DNA from: Rhodoferax sp.
Lineage (GTDB): Bacteria > Pseudomonadota > Gammaproteobacteria > Burkholderiales > Burkholderiaceae_C
Length of the DNA: 64,000 nt
Direction: 5' to 3'
Assembly: GCA_008015235.1 (NCBI GenBank)
Contig: SSFF01000013.1
Location: 81,563 to 145,562, forward strand
Of the stretch, positions 44,565 to 53,353 are shown in pieces. The position numbers and the translations under genes were made by a program. The stretch's first letter is position 1; each line of letters starts with the position of its first letter. The notes beneath the pieces are model-generated. The model was given only the letters and a program-made list of their open reading frames with translations. It was not told the DNA's origin and made no database searches.

Positions 44565-46234
44565 TGGGTGCGCAACTCGCGGCGCAATATCTTGCCGACC
44601 GGCGTCTTGGGCAGGTCGCCGCGAAACTCGACCACGCGCGGTTGCTTGTAGCCCGTGAGGTTGTCGCGGCAATAGGCACGCACCGCGTCTTCCGTCACGG
44701 CCGGGTCCTTGCGCACGATCACCAGCTTCACGGCCTCACCGGTCTTGGCGTCGGGCACGCCAACGCAGGCCACCTCCATGACGCCGGGCATCTGGCCGAC
44801 CACGTCTTCCAGCTCATTGGGAAACACGTTAAAGCCGCTGACCAGGATCATGTCCTTCTTGCGGTCCACGATCTTGAAGAAGCCCTTGTCGTCGACCACG
44901 CCGATGTCACCGGTCTTGAAGTAGCCGTCCGGTGTCATGACCTTGGCGGTTTCGTCCGGCCGCTGCCAGTAGCCCGCCATCACCTGGGGGCCCTGGATGG
45001 CAATTTCGCCGGACTGGCCTGGCGCCACTTCACGCCCCTCGTCGTCGAGCAGTTTGAGGGTGGTGCTGGGCAAGGGCACGCCAATGGTTCCGGTGTAGGC
45101 CGTGGCGGTGACCGGGTTGCAGGTGGCCGAGGGTGAGGTTTCGCTCAGGCCATAGCCTTCGCAGATCGGGCATCCGGTCTTTTCCAGCCAGAGCTTGGCC
45201 ACATGGCTCTGCACGGCGGTGCCGCCACCGACCGAGACCTTGAGGTGGCTCCAGTCCACGGTATTGAAATCGGGGTGGTTGGCCAGGCCGTTGAACAGGG
45301 TGTTGACCGCCGGAAACGAGTGGATGCGGTGCGGTGCCAGCTCCTTCAACACGCCCGGTATGTCGCGCGGGTTGGCAATGAGAATGGCTTTGCCGCCTGT
45401 GCGCAGCCCCAGCATCATGCCCACGGTGAAAGCGAAGATGTGGTACAGCGGCAAGGCAATGACGCCGGTGGGCTGCTCGGTGGCCGGAATCTTCTTCATC
45501 ACCGGCGCGTTCCAGGCTTCGGACTGGAGCACGTTGGCAATCACGTTGCGGTGCAGCAGCACCGCACCCTTGGAGACCCCCGTGGTACCGCCGGTGTACT
45601 GCAGCACGGCCACATCGTCGGCACCAAGTTCCACCTTCTGCAAGCCGCGCTTGCGGCCCTGCGCCACGGCGTCGTTGAAGCGCACGGCCGTGGGCAGGTG
45701 AAAGGCAGGCACCAGCTTCTTGACATTGCGCACCACGTAATTGACCAGGGTGCCCTTGAGCAGGCCCAACTGGTCGCCCATGGCGCACAGCACCACGTGC
45801 TTGACCGGCGTGGCAGCGATGCACTTCTCCAAAGTGCTGGCAAAGTTCTCGATGATGACAATGGCCTTAGCGCCCGAGTCCTTGAGCTGGTGCTCGAGTT
45901 CGCGCGGGGTGTAGAGCGGGTTGACGTTGACCACCACGAAACCGGCGCGCAGGATGCCCGCCACGGCCACCGGGTACTGGGGCACGTTGGGCATCATGAT
46001 GGCCACGCGGTCGCCCTTGACCAGCCCCAACCCCTGCAGGTAGGCGCCGAAGGCCTGGCTCAGTGCGTCGGTCTGGGCGTAGCTGATCTCCTTGCCCATG
46101 AAGCTGTAGGCCCCCCGGCTGGCATAGGCCTTGAAGCTTTCCTCCATCAGGGCCACCAGCGAGGTGTAGGTGCCGGGGTTGATGTCCGCGGGCACGCCCT
46201 GGGGGTAGCTTGAAAGCCAGATACGGTCTGTCAT
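44561..46234 (-). CDS. fadD: Long-chain fatty acid-CoA ligase
   Basis: Adenylate-forming enzyme activating fatty acids for beta-oxidation, 557 residues from the ATG at 46234 (frame open to 46291). AMP-binding motif YTGGTTGVSKGAVLLHRN, GYGLSETSP, YFKTGDIGVVDDKGFFKIVDRKKD and the C-terminal Lys in LPKTPVGKILRREL. Translationally coupled to the nucleosidase gene. Divergent from pntA with a 153-base gap that should hold both promoters. Confidence 0.92.
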   Translation of the reverse strand: MTDRIWLSSYPQGVPADINPGTYTSLVALMEESFKAYASRGAYSFMGKEISYAQTDALSQAFGAYLQGLGLVKGDRVAIMMPNVPQYPVAVAGILRAGFVVVNVNPLYTPRELEHQLKDSGAKAIVIIENFASTLEKCIAATPVKHVVLCAMGDQLGLLKGTLVNYVVRNVKKLVPAFHLPTAVRFNDAVAQGRKRGLQKVELGADDVAVLQYTGGTTGVSKGAVLLHRNVIANVLQSEAWNAPVMKKIPATEQPTGVIALPLYHIFAFTVGMMLGLRTGGKAILIANPRDIPGVLKELAPHRIHSFPAVNTLFNGLANHPDFNTVDWSHLKVSVGGGTAVQSHVAKLWLEKTGCPICEGYGLSETSPSATCNPVTATAYTGTIGVPLPSTTLKLLDDEGREVAPGQSGEIAIQGPQVMAGYWQRPDETAKVMTPDGYFKTGDIGVVDDKGFFKIVDRKKDMILVSGFNVFPNELEDVVGQMPGVMEVACVGVPDAKTGEAVKLVIVRKDPAVTEDAVRAYCRDNLTGYKQPRVVEFRGDLPKTPVGKILRRELRTQ

Positions 46235-46387
46235 GCAAAAGTCTCCACTGTTGTTCCGTTTGAAATCCTTGCGCCATCGGCCTGGCACCACGGGTTTGCC
46301 CCACTAGAGGCTGCCCCCAAGGTGACCTGTCTCCCCGGGATTATGTTGTAAGCTTTGTTTCAGTTTCAACATCACGAGGAGATTCCC

Positions 46388-48022
46388 ATGCAGACTGGCG
46401 TGAACACGCAAAGTCCGACAGCGGAAAACAAGCAAAGCCCGGCCGCCCAGTGCATCGGGGTTCCCCGCGAAGTCTTTGCCGGCGAGAAGCGGGTGGCCAC
46501 CGTGCCCGAGGTCGTGGCCAAACTGATCAAGTTGGGTTTTTCCGTCCAGGTGGAATCCGGCGCTGGGGCATTGGCCAATTTCAGTGACGACAGTTACCGC
46601 GAGGCCGGTGCCACCGTGGTCGACAGCGCGGCCGCCATCTGGTCGCAGTGCGACATCGTGTTCAAGGTGCGTGCACCTTCGCCCGAAGAAGTGGCACAGA
46701 TGCGCGAAGGCCTGGTGCTGGTCGGCTTCATCTGGCCGGCGCAGAACCCCGAGCTGATGCAGCAGCTGGCTGCGCGCCAACTCACCGTGCTCTCCATCGA
46801 CTGCCTGCCGCGCACCCTGAGCCGCGCCCAGAAGATGGACGCCCTGACCTCCATGGCCGGTGTCAGCGGCTACCGTGCCGTCATCGAAGCGGCGAATGCC
46901 TTCGGCCGCTTCTTCAACGGCCAGATCACCGCCGCAGGCAAGGTGCCTCCGGCCAAGGTCTTCATTGCCGGCGCCGGCGTGGCCGGTCTGGCCGCCATCG
47001 GCACGGCCGCGGGCCTGGGCGCCATCGTGCGCGCCAACGACACCCGCGCCGAAGTGGCCGACCAGGTCAAGTCGCTCGGTGGTGAGTTCGTGAAGGTCGA
47101 CTACGAGGAAGAAGGCTCGGGCGGTGGCGGCTACGCCAAGGTCATGAGCGAAGGCTTCCAGGCCGCGCAGCGTGCGATGTACGCGCAGCAGGCGCGCGAG
47201 GTGGACATCATCATCACCACCGCGCTGATTCCCGGCAAACCGGCACCGAAACTCATTACCGCCGAGATGGTGCAGACCATGAAACCCGGCAGCGTGATCG
47301 TGGACATGGCGGCCGAGCAAGGCGGCAACTGCGAACTGACCGAACCGGGCCAGGCCGTGGTGAAGCATGGCGTGACCATCATCGGCTACACCGACCTGGC
47401 TTCGCGCCTGGCCAAGCAGGCATCCACCCTGTATGGCACCAACCTGTTCCGCCTGACCGAAGAGCTGTGCAAGGCCAAGGACGGCGTGGCGGTGGTCAAC
47501 ATGGAAGACGACGCCATCCGTGGCCTCACCGTCATCAAGGACGGCACCATCACCTGGCCCGCACCTGCGCCCAAGGCCGCCGCACCTGCCGCACCCAAAG
47601 CGGTGGCACCGGCCGTGAAAAAGGCCGCAGGCCACGGCGAACCGACACCGCCCATGGCGGGCAGCACGCTGGCCATCGTGTTTGGTGTGGCCGCCGCCCT
47701 GTTCTGGCTCATCGGCGCCTTCGCCCCGGCCGAATTCCTGTCGCACTTCACGGTGTTCGTGCTGGCCTGCTTCGTTGGCTACATGGTGGTGTGGAATGTG
47801 AAACCCGCACTGCACACGCCGCTCATGAGCGTGACCAACGCCATCAGCTCCATCATCGCCATCGGCGCGCTGGTGCAGATTGCACCGCCGCTGGCCGAAG
47901 GCGCTGCGCGGCCCGACCTGTGGATACGCCTGCTCTCGGGCGGCGCCATCGTGCTCACCGCCATCAACATGTTCGGCGGTTTCGCCGTGACCCAGCGCAT
48001 GCTGGCCATGTTCCGCAAATAA
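46388..48022 (+). CDS. pntA: Proton-translocating NAD(P) transhydrogenase subunit alpha
   Basis: 544 residues. The N-terminal NAD(H)-binding domain I ([60 protein letters not shown]) joins through an Ala/Pro-rich linker to four membrane helices. E. coli-type organisation with one alpha polypeptide. Couples hydride transfer between NAD(H) and NADP(H) to the proton gradient, with PntB. The ATG at 46388 has GAGGAG upstream. Confidence 0.95.
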   Translation: MQTGVNTQSPTAENKQSPAAQCIGVPREVFAGEKRVATVPEVVAKLIKLGFSVQVESGAGALANFSDDSYREAGATVVDSAAAIWSQCDIVFKVRAPSPEEVAQMREGLVLVGFIWPAQNPELMQQLAARQLTVLSIDCLPRTLSRAQKMDALTSMAGVSGYRAVIEAANAFGRFFNGQITAAGKVPPAKVFIAGAGVAGLAAIGTAAGLGAIVRANDTRAEVADQVKSLGGEFVKVDYEEEGSGGGGYAKVMSEGFQAAQRAMYAQQAREVDIIITTALIPGKPAPKLITAEMVQTMKPGSVIVDMAAEQGGNCELTEPGQAVVKHGVTIIGYTDLASRLAKQASTLYGTNLFRLTEELCKAKDGVAVVNMEDDAIRGLTVIKDGTITWPAPAPKAAAPAAPKAVAPAVKKAAGHGEPTPPMAGSTLAIVFGVAAALFWLIGAFAPAEFLSHFTVFVLACFVGYMVVWNVKPALHTPLMSVTNAISSIIAIGALVQIAPPLAEGAARPDLWIRLLSGGAIVLTAINMFGGFAVTQRMLAMFRK

Positions 48023-48035
48023 GGGAGAAACCGCA

Positions 48036-49454
48036 ATGTCTTTCAGTCTGGCTACGGTCTCCTACATCGGAGCCACCATTCTTTTCATCCTGAGCCTGGG
48101 CGGTCTGTCGAACCAGGAAACCGCCCGCCGCGGCAACCTCTACGGCATGGTCGGCATGGCGCTGGCCGTGCTGGCCACCGTGTTCGGCCCCCAGGTCACC
48201 GGCAGCGGCTACGCCTGGATCGTCGGTGCCATGGTCATCGGTGGCGGTGCGGGGCTGTACGCCGCGCGCACCGTGCAGATGACGCAGATGCCCGAGCTGG
48301 TGGCTTTCATGCACAGCATGGTCGGCCTGGCCGCCATGCTGGTGGGCTTTGCCACCTTCATCGACCCGAACGCCGCCGCGGGCTACACCGGTGCCGCCAA
48401 GACCATCCACGAACTCGAAATCTACATCGGCGTCTTCATCGGCGCGGTCACGCTGTCGGGCTCGGTGGTGGCCTTCGGCAAGCTGTCCGGACGCATTGGT
48501 GGCAGCCCCGTACTGCTGCCGGGGCGCCACTGGCTCAATCTCGCCGGGCTGCTGGCGGTGGTCTGGTTCGGCCGCGCCTTCATCAACGCGCACGGCATCG
48601 ACGAAGCCATGGTGCCCATGGTGGTGATGACCGCCATTGCCCTGCTCTTCGGCGTGCACATGGTCATGGCCATTGGCGGGGCCGACATGCCGGTGGTGGT
48701 GTCCATGCTCAACAGCTACTCCGGTTGGGCGGCCGCAGCCACGGGCTTCATGCTGTCCAACGACCTGCTGATCGTGGTCGGCGCACTGGTAGGTTCCAGC
48801 GGTGCCATCCTGTCCTACATCATGTGCAACGCCATGAACCGCAGCTTCATCAGCGTCATCGCGGGCGGCTTCGGCACCACGGCCGCAGCGCCCAAGGCGG
48901 CCGGGGGTTCGCAGGAGCCGCAAGGCGAAGTGACACCCGTCAGCGCGTTGGAGACGGCGGAGCTGTTGCGCGAAGCCAAGAACGTGATCATTGTCCCCGG
49001 CTATGGCATGGCGGTCGCCCAGGCGCAGCACACCGTATTTGAAATTACCAAGCTGCTACGCGAAAAGGGCGTGAACGTGCGCTTCGGCATCCACCCAGTG
49101 GCAGGACGCATGCCGGGTCACATGAACGTGCTGCTGGCCGAGGCCAAGGTGCCCTACGACATCGTGTTCGAGATGGAAGAACTGAACGATGACTTCGGCG
49201 ACACCGACGTGGCCATGGTCATCGGCGCCAACGACATCGTGAATCCGGCCGCGCAGGAAGACCCGAGCAGCCCGATCGCCGGCATGCCGGTGCTGGAGGT
49301 CTGGAAGGCCAAGACCAGCATCGTGATGAAACGCTCCATGGCCAGCGGCTACGCCGGCGTGGACAATCCGCTGTTCTACAAAGAAAACAACCGCATGCTC
49401 TTCGGCGACGCCAAGAAGATGCTCGATGAGCTGCTGGGAGCGTTGAAAAGCTAA
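48036..49454 (+). CDS. pntB: NAD(P) transhydrogenase subunit beta
   Basis: 472 residues: about eight membrane helices (domain II) then the cytosolic NADP-binding domain III with [20 protein letters not shown] and [20 protein letters not shown]. Forms the complex with PntA, whose gene ends 13 bases upstream. A Nudix gene follows after 11 bases in the same unit. Confidence 0.96.
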   Translation: MSFSLATVSYIGATILFILSLGGLSNQETARRGNLYGMVGMALAVLATVFGPQVTGSGYAWIVGAMVIGGGAGLYAARTVQMTQMPELVAFMHSMVGLAAMLVGFATFIDPNAAAGYTGAAKTIHELEIYIGVFIGAVTLSGSVVAFGKLSGRIGGSPVLLPGRHWLNLAGLLAVVWFGRAFINAHGIDEAMVPMVVMTAIALLFGVHMVMAIGGADMPVVVSMLNSYSGWAAAATGFMLSNDLLIVVGALVGSSGAILSYIMCNAMNRSFISVIAGGFGTTAAAPKAAGGSQEPQGEVTPVSALETAELLREAKNVIIVPGYGMAVAQAQHTVFEITKLLREKGVNVRFGIHPVAGRMPGHMNVLLAEAKVPYDIVFEMEELNDDFGDTDVAMVIGANDIVNPAAQEDPSSPIAGMPVLEVWKAKTSIVMKRSMASGYAGVDNPLFYKENNRMLFGDAKKMLDELLGALKS

Positions 49455-49465
49455 AGGAAACCCGC

Positions 49466-49960
49466 ATGAGTGAACGTTGGAAACCCAGCGTGACCGTGGC
49501 GGCCGTCATCGAACGTGACGGCCGTTTTTTATTGGTCGAAGAACACACGCCCGAAGGCTTGCGCCTGAACAACCCGGCCGGGCACCTGGAGCCGGGCGAG
49601 TCGCCGCAAAGCGGCTGCGTGCGCGAGGTGCTGGAGGAAACGGCCCACGGCTTCACGCCCACGGCCCTGGTGGGGGTCTACCTGTCGCGTTTCGTGCGCC
49701 CGGCCACCGCCAGCACCGCCGAGGAAGCCATTACCTACCTGCGCTTTGCCTACTGCGGCGAAGTCGGCGCCTTCCACCCCGAGCGCACTTTGGACGAGGG
49801 CATCGTGCGCACGCTGTGGCTCACGGCTGACGAAGTGCGCGCCACCCAGGCCCGCCACCGCAGCCCGCTGGTCGTGCAATGCATGGAAGACTACCTGCGC
49901 GGCCAGCGCTTCGACCTGGGCCTGGTGCTTACCGACCCCAGCGCACTCGTGCAAAGCTGA
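49466..49960 (+). CDS. Nudix hydrolase (NudJ-like)
   Basis: 164 residues with a complete Nudix box starting GHLEPGESPQSGCVREVLEE. NudJ-type enzymes hydrolyse thiamin and other nucleoside pyrophosphates. Co-transcribed with pntAB by spacing, and in other bacteria such a Nudix gene often precedes mnmA, as here. Ends just before a 57-bp element. Confidence 0.88.
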   Translation: MSERWKPSVTVAAVIERDGRFLLVEEHTPEGLRLNNPAGHLEPGESPQSGCVREVLEETAHGFTPTALVGVYLSRFVRPATASTAEEAITYLRFAYCGEVGAFHPERTLDEGIVRTLWLTADEVRATQARHRSPLVVQCMEDYLRGQRFDLGLVLTDPSALVQS

Positions 49961-49964
49961 TTAG

Positions 49965-50022
49965 TTGCTATTATTTTTATAGCTACCTGCGCAATACCTA
50001 CGCGGGCTGGATGCCAAATTCG
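49965..50022 (+). repeat. 57-bp dispersed element, copy L
   Basis: Intergenic between the Nudix gene and mnmA, and the copy closest to the apparent consensus: TTGCTATTATTTTTATAGCT, then CCTGCGCAATACCTACGCGGGC, TGGATGCCAAATTCG. GCTAT/ATAGC arms pair perfectly. Confidence 0.85.
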
Positions 50023-50056
50023 CCACTAAAATAGCCACTATCCAGAGGTTTCAGGC

Positions 50057-51193
50057 ATGCAAGCAGCAAAAAAACGCGTCGTGGTCGGTTTGAGTGGCGG
50101 GGTGGACTCGGCCGTTTCGGCCTACCTGCTCAAGCAGCAGGGCTATGAAGTTATCGGCATCTTCATGAAGAACTGGGAAGACGATGACGACAGCGAATAC
50201 TGCTCGTCCAACATCGACTTCGTGGACGCTGCTTCGGTGGCAGACGTGCTGGGCATCGAGATCGAGCACGTGAACTTTGCCGCCGACTACAAGGACCGCG
50301 TGTTTGCCGAATTCCTGCGCGAGTACCAGGCCGGGCGCACCCCCAACCCCGACATCCTGTGCAACGCCGAAATCAAATTCAAGGCCTTCCTGGACCACGC
50401 CTTCGCTCGCGGCGCCGACTTCATTGCTACCGGCCACTACGCCCGCGTACGCCGCAATGCGCAGACCGGGCTGGTGGAGCTGCTCAAGGGCTTGGACCCG
50501 GGCAAAGACCAAAGCTACTTCCTGCACCGCCTGAGCCAAGCCCAACTGGACCGGGTGCTGTTTCCGGTGGGTGAGCTGCACAAGAGCGAGGTGCGCCGCA
50601 TTGCCAACGAGATCGGCCTGCCCAACGCCAAGAAGAAGGACTCCACCGGCATCTGCTTCATTGGCGAACGGCCGTTTCGCGAATTTCTGAACCGCTACAT
50701 CTCCAAGGAACCGGGGCCCATCAAGGATGGCAGCACCGGGCGCACCATCGGCCAGCACGTCGGACTGTCGTTCTACACCCTGGGCCAGCGCCAGGGCCTG
50801 GGCATTGGTGGCATCAAGGCCAAAGGGGCGCAAAAGGGGGGCGGCGAGCACGCGCCCTGGTTTGTGGCGCGCAAGGACATGGAAAAAAACACGCTGTGGG
50901 TGGTGCAGGGGCACGAGCACCCGTGGCTGCAGTCGCGTACGCTCAGCGCCCAGGATGCCAGCTGGGTCAGCGGCACGGCACCAGTGGATGGCGCCTTGGC
51001 GGCCAAGACGCGCTACCGCCAAAGCGATGCGCCCTGCACGGTGCAAGGGGCTACAGCGGATGGCGCCTTCACACTGGTCTTTGGCGAGCCCCAATGGGCT
51101 GTGACGCCAGGGCAGTCTGCCGTGCTCTACGACGGCGAAGTCTGTCTGGGGGGCGGCATCATCGCGTCTGCCACACCCTGGCAGGCCGCGTGA
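50057..51193 (+). CDS. mnmA: tRNA-specific 2-thiouridylase
   Basis: Thiolates U34 of Lys, Glu and Gln tRNAs. 378 residues. PP-loop [16 protein letters not shown] at the N-terminus; catalytic cysteines in [12 protein letters not shown] and [11 protein letters not shown] conserved DLA-like lid is replaced by the usual [25 protein letters not shown] segment. Full length. The stop lies at the edge of a 57-bp element. Confidence 0.97.
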   Translation: MQAAKKRVVVGLSGGVDSAVSAYLLKQQGYEVIGIFMKNWEDDDDSEYCSSNIDFVDAASVADVLGIEIEHVNFAADYKDRVFAEFLREYQAGRTPNPDILCNAEIKFKAFLDHAFARGADFIATGHYARVRRNAQTGLVELLKGLDPGKDQSYFLHRLSQAQLDRVLFPVGELHKSEVRRIANEIGLPNAKKKDSTGICFIGERPFREFLNRYISKEPGPIKDGSTGRTIGQHVGLSFYTLGQRQGLGIGGIKAKGAQKGGGEHAPWFVARKDMEKNTLWVVQGHEHPWLQSRTLSAQDASWVSGTAPVDGALAAKTRYRQSDAPCTVQGATADGAFTLVFGEPQWAVTPGQSAVLYDGEVCLGGGIIASATPWQAA

Positions 51194-51248
51194 CGCTATA
51201 AAACCGGGAGCTTCCTGCGCTTATCCCATGCGGGCCAGCATAGTTTCC
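51192..51248 (+). repeat. 57-bp dispersed element, copy K
   Basis: Spans the mnmA stop and the 3' end of the convergent CsoR-like gene. CGCTATAAAACCGGGAGCT, then TCCTGCGCTTATCCCATGCGGGCC and AGTTTCC. On the minus strand it encodes the last residues of the repressor (TMLARMG, stop) in the same frame as copy E in proA. Confidence 0.65.
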
Positions 51249-51511
51249 ATGTCTTTTACCATGGCCTCCAGGCTAGCTTTCTGGGCTTCGTCGGGCTGCA
51301 CGCGGGCGTTGAGTTCCTGCTCCATGAAGCACACCGTCATGCGCAGGTAGGTGCTGTCGAGCGCCTTGCGCACGGCCGCGAACTGCTGTCCGATCTTGAG
51401 GCAGTCCTCGCCTTCTTCCACCATGCGCTGGATGCCGCGGATCTGCCCCTCTGCGCGGCGCAGGCGGTTGAGCACATCGGTGCGGGCTTCGGGCTGGTTC
51501 AGTACGGTCAT
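51221..51511 (-). CDS. CsoR/FrmR/CstR-family transcriptional repressor
   Basis: 96-residue all-helical tetrameric repressor. The family core is RLRRAEGQIRGIQRMVEEGEDCLKIGQQFAAVRKALD. Cys37 and Cys61 are present, but the His and Cys that complete the copper site of CsoR are absent; Cys61 sits near the position of the CsoR His. Close to sulfide:quinone oxidoreductase, so a persulfide sensor of CstR type is more likely than a metal sensor (inference). ATG at 51511; the frame extends to 51673. The C-terminal end is encoded by a copy of the 57-bp element. Confidence 0.85.
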   Translation of the reverse strand: MTVLNQPEARTDVLNRLRRAEGQIRGIQRMVEEGEDCLKIGQQFAAVRKALDSTYLRMTVCFMEQELNARVQPDEAQKASLEAMVKDMETMLARMG

Positions 51512-51660
51512 GGGAAAGTCGTCCACGGGTTTGCGATAAGGGGCCGCATTTTCGCCGATGTTCGCCCCCTGCGCTACCTTTGCATGTGCCGAATCTGTGG
51601 CGCAAAGCCCGCACATGCCCCCGGGCGTATCCCTCGGGACCGGTGCAGACTGTGCAGGGT

Positions 51661-51885
51661 TCAGCGGCTGCATGCCCCGTTACCTTCGGGTACGCCCAAG
51701 CGTTTGAGGAGGAAGCCGGGCGGGCAAAAGCCCGTGATGCCGGACTGGAACAGGTTGAAGCCAACAAAGGCCGTGAAGGCCAGGGCCCACTTGGTCCAAA
51801 AAATGGGGCTGCCCTCCACGCCCAAGGCGAGCGAAAGCATGACAAAGAATCCGGCCATGATGCGGATGTAACGTTCTACGGTCAT
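51661..51885 (-). CDS. DUF2892 (YgaP-type membrane) protein
   Basis: 74 residues with two membrane helices. TVERYIRIMAGFFVMLSLALG and the Cys-containing FQSGITGFCPPGFLLKRLGV end are characteristic of the membrane part of the rhodanese YgaP. Such proteins accompany sulfide oxidation and persulfide genes. Twenty bases separate it from the sulfide:quinone oxidoreductase gene upstream. Confidence 0.85.
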   Translation of the reverse strand: MTVERYIRIMAGFFVMLSLALGVEGSPIFWTKWALAFTAFVGFNLFQSGITGFCPPGFLLKRLGVPEGNGACSR

Positions 51886-51904
51886 AAGGTTCTCCAGTTA
51901 AAAA

Positions 51905-53197
51905 TCAGGTTTTGTCGGCCAGGCGCACGATGCCGAGGGCCTTGAGCACGTACTTTTCGTACACCGGCTCGGAATTGCCCTTGCGCACCTTGCGCAGGAA
52001 ATATTTCTCGAACGCAATCTTGGCCAGGTGCACCCATTTGCCCTTCTTGAACCAGTTGACATTGCGCGGTGGAATCTGCGGAAGCGCCACAAAGGCAGCG
52101 CCGGTGTCGCCCATGTCGGCCAAGCAAATGGCGTTCCAGGTGCCCTTGGCCAGTGCCGGCTTGCCGGCCAGCTCATCGGCGATGTTGTGGGCGATGGCGC
52201 CGACCATGCTCTCGATCATGTAGCCAGTCTTGGGTGTGCCGGTGGGCACGGGCGTGGTCTCCACGGGCGGGATCGCCACGCAGACACCGGCCGAGAAGAT
52301 GTTCTTGTAGGCCTTGCTGCGCTGGTATTCGTCAATGAGCACAAAGCCGCGCGGGTTGCACAGGTTGGGCACGTTGGCAATGGCGTCCACGCCCTTGAAG
52401 GCAGGCAGCATCATCGACAGCTGGAACGGCACCTCGTGCTCCTTGTAGACCTGGCCCAGGTCGTCGAGCTGGGTCACGAACAGTTTGCCCTGCTCGACCT
52501 TGGTGGTCTTGGCATTGGTAATCCACTTCATGTCGCGGTTGCGCATCTCGGACTCCAGCATGGACTTGCTGTCGCCGACGCCGCCCAGGCCCAGGTGGCC
52601 AATGTAGGGCTCGCTGGTCACATAGGTGATCGGCACCTTGTTGCGCAGCTTGCGTTTGCGCAAGTCGGTGTCGAGGATGAAGGCGAACTCGTAGGCCGGG
52701 CCGAAGCAGCTGGCACCAGGCATGGCGCCGATGACCACGGGGCCGGGGTTCTTGAGAAAGTTTTCGTAGTCGGCCCAGAACGCCTGGGCATGGTCAACGC
52801 TGCAGATGGAGTGGGTAAAGCCACCACCACCCGATGACACCGGGCCCGCACCCGGCACTTCGGAAAACGACAGCTTGGGGCCAGTGGTAATCACCAGGTA
52901 GTCGTAGTCCAGCACCTGGCCATTGGCCAGGGTGAGCTTGTTGGCCGCGGCGTCGAGCGCCGTGGCGGCGCTGGCGACGAAACCGATGCCCTTGCGCTCC
53001 AGGTAAGGGGCAATAGGCAGGGTGATTTCCTCACGCTGGCGCCAGCCCACGGCAATCCAGGGGTTGCTCGGCACGAACTGGAAGTAATCGGTGGCATTGA
53101 CCACCGTGATGCGGTGCTCCTTGTCCAGCAGTTCCCGAATCTCATAGGCTGCGGGCATGCCGCCGATGCCTGCGCCAACGATCACGATGTGTGCCAT
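51905..53197 (-). CDS. Sulfide:quinone oxidoreductase-like flavoprotein
   Basis: 430 residues. N-terminal FAD-binding HIVIVGAGIGGMPAAYEI, ATDYFQFVPSNPWIAVGW, DYDYLVITTGPKLSF. Cys residues at 132, 164, 280 and 306 fit an SQR with redox cysteines, which oxidises sulfide to sulfur or persulfide and reduces quinone at the cytoplasmic membrane. A C-terminal amphipathic Lys-rich part (NWFKKGKWVHLAKIAFEKYFL) may bind the membrane. Start ATG has AGGAG upstream. Flavocytochrome sulfide dehydrogenase flavin subunits are related, but no exported signal is present. Confidence 0.87.
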   Translation of the reverse strand: MAHIVIVGAGIGGMPAAYEIRELLDKEHRITVVNATDYFQFVPSNPWIAVGWRQREEITLPIAPYLERKGIGFVASAATALDAAANKLTLANGQVLDYDYLVITTGPKLSFSEVPGAGPVSSGGGGFTHSICSVDHAQAFWADYENFLKNPGPVVIGAMPGASCFGPAYEFAFILDTDLRKRKLRNKVPITYVTSEPYIGHLGLGGVGDSKSMLESEMRNRDMKWITNAKTTKVEQGKLFVTQLDDLGQVYKEHEVPFQLSMMLPAFKGVDAIANVPNLCNPRGFVLIDEYQRSKAYKNIFSAGVCVAIPPVETTPVPTGTPKTGYMIESMVGAIAHNIADELAGKPALAKGTWNAICLADMGDTGAAFVALPQIPPRNVNWFKKGKWVHLAKIAFEKYFLRKVRKGNSEPVYEKYVLKALGIVRLADKT

Positions 53198-53260
53198 GTT
53201 TGTCTCCTTGTGTTCATGGTTTGAAAAGCACGCGATTGCTACAGATCTTTTATTCCTTGT

Positions 53261-53345
53261 ACAAATCAGTCGTGTCTAGGCGCGAAGCCGCAGACAGTGC
53301 AGACGCACTGGCGAAGGCGAAGCAACAACGACACGGATGATTTGT
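53261..53345. repeat. Long imperfect inverted repeat between the RND and SQR genes
   Basis: Arms 53261-53276 and 53330-53345 match in 14 of 16 positions. The 53-base interior holds a second hairpin, CAGTGC-AGAC-GCACTG (53295-53310). No T-tract flanks it. It may be an intercistronic RNA structure or a small palindromic mobile element. Confidence 0.55.
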
Positions 53346-53353
53346 GCATGGAA

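Noticed and set aside
49030..49090. A further copy of the 57-bp element in pntB
   Set aside because: AGCTGCTACGCG falls in the conserved NADP-binding domain and codes family-standard residues.
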